From Aptenodytes patagonicus (taxonomy: Eukaryota > Chordata > Aves > Sphenisciformes > Spheniscidae): a DNA stretch of 64,000 bases. A program made the position numbers and the translations under genes. The stretch is taken from assembly GCF_965638725.1 (NCBI RefSeq), contig NC_134982.1, positions 4,398,126 through 4,462,125 of the forward strand, given 5' to 3'. Shown here piece after piece: positions 59,301-64,000 of this stretch; position 1 is the first letter of the stretch, and each line of letters opens with the position of its first letter. The notes under the pieces are model-generated. The model saw only the letters and a list, made by a program, of their open reading frames with translations. It did not search any database and was not told the origin of the DNA.

Positions 59301-60165
59301 ACGTGGCCAGCCTCAGGGGAGTGGATATGGTGTAATGAGGCTTGGCTTCAAAGCAGAGCAAGCTGAAGAAAAGGTACAAAGGAATTGGTGCTGCTGGGTG
59401 CCGTTTGAAGGGGTTGTGTTTGCACCCGAAAGAGCATTCATCTTTTCTTTTGTCATGGGATTGTCTTTGAGCTCCCCGCTAACAGATTGACACTGAAAAA
59501 AGGGAAGGGTTTAGGAGACAAACGTGAGAAGCTCTGAAAGACTGCATGTGTGAGAAGGTGTGTCAGCACTCTAAATCATCCTTCCAAGAAAAGAGCCCAG
59601 ATTGTCTCTTGGTTGCGGGGTTGTTCTTCTTACTTAAGTCACAACTGGAGTAGGACAATTGGACACGGTTGGCAGGAGAATTCTGGCAGAGTATTGGACT
59701 CTTTCACAGTAACGAAGTTGTCTGTCAATGCTTTTTCTAACTATTAAGCAAAAAATCGGCGCGTTTTTGTTTTTACTGTGTGCTACAACTAGTGTAAATA
59801 GCAATCTGTTGTCATAGTGGAAGTACTGTATGAAAGCCATATTTAATCTTTAATCACTCTTTTTGTAGAATTACTCCATGTCTGTGTATCTCGTTCGTCA
59901 GCTCACTTCAGCTATGCTTTTGCAGAGGTTAAAAATGAAAGGTATCAGGAACCCCGATCATTCCAGAGCACTAAGTAAGTAAAATTAATTTACCTGTCTG
60001 TACTTTCTGAGGGTGGTCGGTGGTTCTTTAAAACTAGAACTGGTGATACTCGGGGGATTTGCAGCACTTGGAAAAGAAAGTCCATGCCCAGAGTATGAAA
60101 GCTTCCCTTTGCTGTTGCTGAGGCATCGTGCAGTTTTTCAGTGAAGCTCCTTGAGCCGATAGGGG

Positions 60166-60207
<42 letters not shown>

Positions 60208-62890
60208 GCACAGTGTTTGCCAGTTGCTTATAAATAGTGAAACTATTGTTGTTTGATATTGCTATGAACTAGTTTGCGAGATGCTTAATTTTTTTTAGAC
60301 AGCTGGAAATAAAGTACATGTCCTGGCGAATCAAGATTAGCATTTTAAATAATGATGCCTGTGTATAACTTCTGAATTTATTTTAATAGTTAAAGAAAAA
60401 CTAACTGCAGATCCCGATAGTGAGATTGCCACGACCAGTCTGCGGGTATCTCTGATGTGTCCTGTAAGTACAGCTGGAAATTACCGTATGCAGATTTGTC
60501 TAGTCATCTTCAGTGCAGAGCTGGGCTGCTTTTAGAAGGCCGCACTTTAAAAACTTAACTGGCTTTTGGTTTATACTGATTCGTTAATATAAAACAGCGG
60601 GGAGAAGGGCGCATCTACAACCACCTGATTGTAGCAGCATTCAACCAACTATGATTTAGAACTGTGAATGCTTCGGCTGTAATGCAGTCAGAATCAAGTT
60701 GCTACTCGCGTGTGTGTAGTGAGGCCTTTAGAAGGAATCGTCTTGTATATTGAGGTGTTGAGACTAACTGGGCGGGGTGACAGAATAATTAAGGGGCACA
60801 GTGATAAATAAAACTTCAGATCTCCTTATCTCGGTGGTATTGCTTATACTGCCAGCTACTATAACAAAGAAGTCGATCACCGTGTAACAAGGTAACGCTG
60901 CCTTGAGGTTTCTCTTCCCAGGTAGAAACTGGCCTTGTGTTGGTGACTGGTCTGTTCGGGCCAATGTTAAAATGGGTGTAATGCCATTCCGAGTCTAACC
61001 TAACTGGAGCTCTCAAAAACGCTTGAAGTATGTGGCTAAAAGAAAATGATAGAGGAGGTGCTTCAGTAGGTCTCTTAATAAAAACAGAATCCTAGGAATA
61101 ACATTGATGCAGGTCCATTGGAAATGTTTCTGACTGTCTTCAACTTGGTGAAGACTTTGAGGATGGCTTTATTGTCGCTTTAAGCGCGCTGTACGTGCTT
61201 TGATAGGGTGGGTTTGCCTGCAGCGACCTTAGCACTGGGCACCTCTGTAGTGAGAAGAGACAGTTACTTCACCGACTGCCTCTGATTTCATTGTTAGCCA
61301 TCCAGGCCTACTTCACTGTCTTCTGTTCTGACGCTCTTTAAATGCATCTCCTGCAGCTGGGAAAAATGAGACTGACAATCCCATGCCGGGCTGTTACTTG
61401 CACACACCTGCAATGTTTTGATGCTGCTCTTTATCTTCAAATGAATGAAAAGAAGCCTACCTGGATCTGCCCTGTCTGTGACAAAAAGGCAGCTTATGAG
61501 AGCCTAATATTAGATGGGTAAGAGACTGGGTTTGCAGATTACACAATTACTTAAAATTTTTCATGATGTACTTGATAGCATGAAATGGCTAAACCTCGAG
61601 TCACAAAAGTAGCTATTTTCTTTCTCAAAATACTTTAGAACTGGGAGGAACCATTAGACTCAGTTAGTTTCTATTCCCGTGTTAGGAACTACGTAAGTTT
61701 ATCTCCTAACTGCATCATCAAACTCCCGAGCCTCAGTACATTTCCTCTGGAGAAATCCAAATGTGACCTCTAAGGACAGGTCTCCCTTTTACGTGACCCT
61801 ATCTCTGAAGCTATTAACTTTAAAATTTAACTTTAACTCACAAACAAGCGTCAAACTTGATTCAAAGGACGATGGTTTCCCATCCTGTACAGAAATCTAT
61901 GAATTGCAGTAATGTTGGAGTGGAATATGGGTAGGTTGGGATACTCTTTCGGGTTTTGATGTCTGCGAAGGCTGTAACTACAGGCTCCCAGGTAAGATGA
62001 ACTAGGGGGAGAGTACACGCAGTGGGTCAAAGGTGATCATAATTAGCTTTTCAACTGTGTCTCCTTTTCACTCAGGAGAAAAAAATGTTACTTGGAATCA
62101 AAAATGAAACTACTCGACTTTATTTTTCAGGCTCTTTATGGAAATCCTTAATGAATGTTCAGATGTGGATGAGATCAAGTTCCAAGAAGATGGCTCCTGG
62201 TGCCCCATGAGGCCAAAGAAAGAAGCTGTGAAAGTCTCAAGTCCACAGTGCACCAAAATAGAAAGTACGTCCGTCCGGGTACTGGCTGCAAACCGACAGA
62301 AAGTCTTGGAGACTTGGTTGTAGCTTGGACAATGTGTATGGATGCCGATGTTTGTTTTTGTGGAGGGCTTAATACTTCTAACCTTCTTGTCACTTAAACT
62401 AAAGAGAAAGGGTTATACCTCTAAAAGTGTGCGTTTTGGGGCTTTGTCTTTGCTCTTTATAATAGCAGTTAAGAAAACGAAAGGTTGCTCTTTTTTAGGT
62501 CCTTAAACTGAAAAGTGAAGATTAAAGCTTGTGTTTTAATATTCTGAGTGTGATACAGAATACTAATAAAACAGTTCCTGGGCCATAACATTCTCTGTAG
62601 TGGCCGGGAAGATGAGGTAAAACAGGATTTGAGTTCCTGGTTCCTGGTTCTGTTACAAATAGAAACTGCTGATGTCAACAGCCTTTAAAAACCAGTGACG
62701 TCTTATTTTCTTGTTTAGGTTCCAGTGTTGTTAGCAAACCGTGTGCTGTGACGGTGGCCAATGAGGTAAACAAGAAGAAAGTTGACGTTATTGACTTGAC
62801 AATAGAAAGCTCTTCCGATGAAGAGGAAGATCCTCCTGCCAAAAGGAAGTGCATATTTATGTCTGAAACACAAGGAAGCCCAACCAAAGG
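38307..62890 (+). CDS. PIAS2: PIAS2 gene, partial coding span (11 coding exons in window): SUMO E3 ligase
   Basis: Nuclear E3 ligase of the PIAS family. It moves SUMO from UBC9 to transcription factors and other nuclear proteins, and modulates STAT and steroid-receptor activity. Joined exons give 502 residues plus two bases with no internal stop. Domains: SAP DNA-binding domain at about 11-45 with the LxxLL motif LQVLL at 19-23; PINIT domain at about 130-300 with the motif PLNIT at 260-264; SP-RING with zinc ligands C362, H364, C385 and C388; SUMO-interacting motif VIDLTIE at 469-475, followed by the acidic SSSDEEED at 476-483. All ligands are intact. The choice of PIAS2 over PIAS1, 3 or 4 rests on exon-by-exon strings (for example [20 protein letters not shown]) and on KATNAL2 being next door. 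The Ser/Thr-rich C-terminus (about 120 residues in the long human isoform) lies beyond 64000. Confidence 0.96.
38331..46829 (+). other. PIAS2: PIAS2 intron 1 (8.5 kb)
   Basis: The first 600 bases belong to the CpG island and contain a 22-base C-run at 38751-38772. The rest is ordinary intron with T-runs. A minus-strand 144-codon open frame at 44351-44785 matches no family I know and has no exon-like context. Confidence 0.75.
38751..38772 (+). repeat. Poly(C) run, 22 bases
   Basis: Uninterrupted C-run in the CpG island, in PIAS2 intron 1. Prone to sequencing length error. The complementary strand is a G-run. Confidence 0.95.
46830..47304 (+). CDS. PIAS2: PIAS2 coding exon 2 (SAP domain)
   Basis: The largest exon, residues 9-166 plus one base. 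Starts [19 protein letters not shown] with SAP residues and the LxxLL motif, continues through a Ser/Pro-rich spacer, and ends [15 protein letters not shown] at the start of the PINIT domain. Acceptor TTTCTAG, donor GTAAGT. Confidence 0.97.
47429..47842 (-). mobile_element. CR1 LINE 3' fragment in PIAS2 intron 2
   Basis: Nearly the same sequence as the copies at 14677 and 57023 (shared AAAGGCCATCTAGTCCAACC and TTAAAGCCATTCCCCCTTGT). It is antisense to PIAS2 and starts only about 125 bases after the exon 2 donor. Confidence 0.93.
47970..48215 (-). mobile_element. Older CR1 LINE fragment
   Basis: Diverged CR1 features: AGTTGGAAGGTACCTACAGT, CTTGGGGCATCAACAACCTC and CAGTGTTTGACCACCCTC. Many substitutions compared with the adjacent copy, so apparently an older subfamily inserted at the same locus. 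Confidence 0.75.
50958..51042 (+). CDS. PIAS2: PIAS2 coding exon 3 (PINIT domain)
   Basis: Residues 168-194 with split codons: [20 protein letters not shown] then VREICIS. Acceptor TTTTTCTAG, donor GTAAGA. The intron that follows (51043-51648) shows nothing recognised. Confidence 0.96.
51649..51699 (+). CDS. PIAS2: PIAS2 coding exon 4 (51 nt, PINIT domain)
   Basis: Residues 196-211: [16 protein letters not shown], with arginine codons split AG|G on both sides. Acceptor TTGTCACAG, donor GTACCT (weak but phase-consistent). Followed by a 126-base intron. Confidence 0.94.
51826..51916 (+). CDS. PIAS2: PIAS2 coding exon 5 (PINIT domain)
   Basis: Residues 213-242: [20 protein letters not shown] then [10 protein letters not shown]. 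Acceptor GGATATAG lacks a strong pyrimidine tract in its last bases but has a T-run just before. Donor GTAAGC, phase 0. Confidence 0.96.
51917..56238 (+). other. PIAS2: PIAS2 intron 5 (4.3 kb)
   Basis: Contains a 17-base T-run at 52677-52693. I see no repeat family and no plausible exon. Confidence 0.7.
56239..56373 (+). CDS. PIAS2: PIAS2 coding exon 6 (PINIT motif)
   Basis: Residues 243-287, 45 codons in phase 0: [45 protein letters not shown]. Contains the domain's namesake motif as PLNIT. Acceptor TTCCCACAG, donor GTAAAC. Confidence 0.97.
57023..57711 (-). mobile_element. CR1 LINE fragment, longest copy, with RT C-terminal frame
   Basis: Starts CATAGAATCACAGAATAG and extends about 690 bases. 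The minus-strand frame at 57332-57697 reads [32 protein letters not shown] and [20 protein letters not shown], typical of the end of CR1 ORF2. 5'-truncated, antisense to PIAS2, in intron 6. Confidence 0.94.
57748..57893 (+). repeat. GT-rich low-complexity tract
   Basis: Three short (GT)n runs separated by unique sequence, the last being nine units at 57879-57893 or so. In PIAS2 intron 6, just after the CR1 copy. Confidence 0.8.
59869..59974 (+). CDS. PIAS2: PIAS2 coding exon 7
   Basis: Residues 288-322 plus one base: [35 protein letters not shown]. Acceptor TTTTTGTAG, donor GTAAGT. Forms the end of PINIT and the link to the SP-RING. Confidence 0.96.
60169..60205 (+). repeat. (TC)n microsatellite
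   Basis: About 18 uninterrupted TC units in PIAS2 intron 7. Probably length-polymorphic. The rest of the intron (59975-60389) shows nothing recognised. Confidence 0.95.
60390..60463 (+). CDS. PIAS2: PIAS2 coding exon 8
   Basis: End of codon 323 and residues 324-347: [24 protein letters not shown]. Acceptor TTTTAATAG, donor GTAAGT. The intron that follows (60464-61356) shows nothing recognised. Confidence 0.96.
61357..61517 (+). CDS. PIAS2: PIAS2 coding exon 9 (SP-RING zinc site)
   Basis: Residues 348-400 plus two bases: [53 protein letters not shown]. Zinc ligands C362, H364, C385 and C388 are all here, together with W383 in the UBC9-binding surface. Acceptor CTCCTGCAG, donor GTAAGA. Confidence 0.98.
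61635..61790 (-). mobile_element. Possible ancient CR1/L3-type relic
   Basis: CTGGGAGGAACCATTAGACT and the following degenerate sequence resemble the 3' end of old CR1/L3 elements. The match is weak and the borders are guesses. Confidence 0.3.
62131..62264 (+). CDS. PIAS2: PIAS2 coding exon 10 (SP-RING C-terminal part)
   Basis: Residues 402-445 with split codons: [44 protein letters not shown]. Acceptor ATTTTTCAG, donor GTACGT, which is not the best consensus. The frame continues through it to a TAG at 62321-62323. Confidence 0.95.
62565..62570 (+). other. Candidate intronic poly(A) signal AATAAA
   Basis: An exact AATAAA hexamer in PIAS2 intron 10, about 240 bases after the stop of the exon 10 read-through frame. 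Use is unproven. Confidence 0.3.
62719..62890 (+). CDS. PIAS2: PIAS2 coding exon 11 (SUMO-interacting motif)
   Basis: Residues 447-502 plus two bases: [56 protein letters not shown]. Contains the SIM and the acidic patch. Acceptor TTGTTTAG. The 3' border is set by homology and phase at GG|GTTTGT, a weak donor. In-frame read-through ends at TGA 62939-62941. Confidence 0.93.
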
Positions 62891-64000
62891 GTTTGTCAAT
62901 TTTAAAGTTAGTTGTTATTCTGTAATGTCTCAGATAAACTGACGTGTAGACAAATGGACTTGTAATCTCTCTTCGGGATCCAGCTCCACACTTCCAGAGG
63001 AGAATTTCTAGGCCTCTCCTTGCAGAAGGTTGTATTGATACAGTACCTTTGTACAGGCAAAACACTATTAAATAGTTTTACATCTCACAAAAGACTTGCG
63101 CTGACTGTTGCTGTGTTTGCAGGGATATTTCTCCATAGAAAAGGAAGCTGATTAAGCTAATGGACAGGATTCTCCTGAGAAAGCAGGTTATGCCAAGTGG
63201 AGGAGCTTTATGTGTTCTTGCTAAGCTAGTGTCATCTTAAAGGCTTTTCTCTCGCTGCCTGTTATACCCTTTATCCAATCTGCCCTGGTGCCCAGGGAAC
63301 CAGGCTGTGTCACCTGTTTCATCCATCCTGTCAGTCTTGGAAGGGAGGCGCTTTGCTGTTGTGAATCGAGACAAGCTTTTCCTCCATCTCTGTTAAACTC
63401 TGGAATGTCTCGGACACTGCTGTTGGCCATGGTTATCAGTCAGTCCTGCACCTTGGTTAGCGCAACCGATGACTTCCCAAGTCCTCTGTCAACTGCTCCA
63501 TCTTTGTGGTCGTGCCTGACTTCGACGGCAGGCTTAACCAGCTTCTTTACTGTTGTGCCGCCTTCTGTCTGCCCCAATCTGTGCAACTCGGCCACAGTTA
63601 CTGTTTGTGGCTTCCATAAAGTTCTTGCTCTTGGCCCGTAGGGTGCTGGAGACCTGCAGGGAGAGAGGGGCACTGGTTAGGCTCACCGGCAGTCACTGCT
63701 CCACAAGATGATTCCGAGCGTCAGCTTTTAGTAATGGCTTATTAGCCAGTGTTGGTGCATGCATGAGGTGTGCGTCTGTGTCCCTCAGCGTAGTGGCTGA
63801 TGTCCTGTACTGAAATAATAGTAATAAAACCAAACCCCTTCTGTTTTGCCAGCTCTTGAAGTAACGAGCAGGTGTACTGTGTCTCTAGTCCACAGGAACG
63901 TGTGGTCTTTGGTGAGCAAATAGTTGGTCATGTTCAACAACTTTCAGCAGTGATACTGAAATGCTGTTGCTTTTTGTGAGGATTGTGGAGGAGTTCTTCT
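62891..64000 (+). other. PIAS2: Start of PIAS2 intron 11, cut by the window edge
   Basis: I find no frame matching the next PIAS2 segment (VLMYQPSS in human) before 64000, so the remaining C-terminal exons lie outside. Contains ATTAAA at 63067-63072 and no repeat I recognise. Confidence 0.7.

Larger units (their letters stand above)
56374..59868 (+). other. PIAS2: PIAS2 intron 6 (3.5 kb)
   Basis: Contains the longest CR1 copy (57023-57711), a GT-rich stretch at 57748-57893 and short A-runs near 58362 and 58935. Nothing else recognised. Confidence 0.75.

Overview
This is vertebrate nuclear DNA, almost certainly from a bird. It has spliced genes with GT-AG introns and two CpG-island promoters. 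Several 5'-truncated CR1 LINE copies end in the typical octamer tails and carry fragments of the CR1 reverse transcriptase. Nothing bacterial, plasmid-like or CRISPR-like is present. The two genes are the neighbours KATNAL2 and PIAS2, which sit head to head in human 18q21. That human segment corresponds to the Z chromosome in birds, so Z linkage is expected; this is inference, not something the window shows.

Layout. Positions 346-32423, minus strand: KATNAL2, a katanin p60-like AAA ATPase. I assembled 16 coding exons by hand from splice sites and reading phase. They sum to 1635 nt (544 residues plus stop), with every junction phase-consistent and no internal stop, so this coding sequence is complete. 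Positions 32424-38306: a 5.9 kb divergent intergenic region with one CpG island at each end. The KATNAL2 end has three CCAAT boxes, an Sp1-type box, an NRF1 palindrome and an RFX X-box-like motif. The PIAS2 end has a CACGTG E-box, a trinucleotide tract that encodes a short upstream ORF, and a YY1/TISU-like start. Positions 38307-62890 and beyond, plus strand: PIAS2, a SUMO E3 ligase. Eleven coding exons give 502 residues plus two bases and cover the SAP, PINIT, SP-RING and SIM regions. The Ser/Thr-rich C-terminal exons lie past the right edge.

Introns and intergenic DNA hold CR1 copies of different apparent ages, a probable MIR relic, microsatellites and homopolymer runs, and a few unexplained structures. 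The structures include a chain of overlapping perfect inverted repeats in KATNAL2 intron 1. The two proteins act in different processes: KATNAL2 in microtubule remodelling linked to cilia and sperm, PIAS2 in nuclear SUMOylation. They share no pathway I can infer; the link is the shared divergent upstream region.

I see no previously undescribed biological system. The leads most worth checking are the PIAS2 uORF and TISU-like start, candidate intronic polyadenylation of PIAS2, the X-box-like motifs of KATNAL2, the inverted-repeat chain and a possible alternative PIAS2 first exon.
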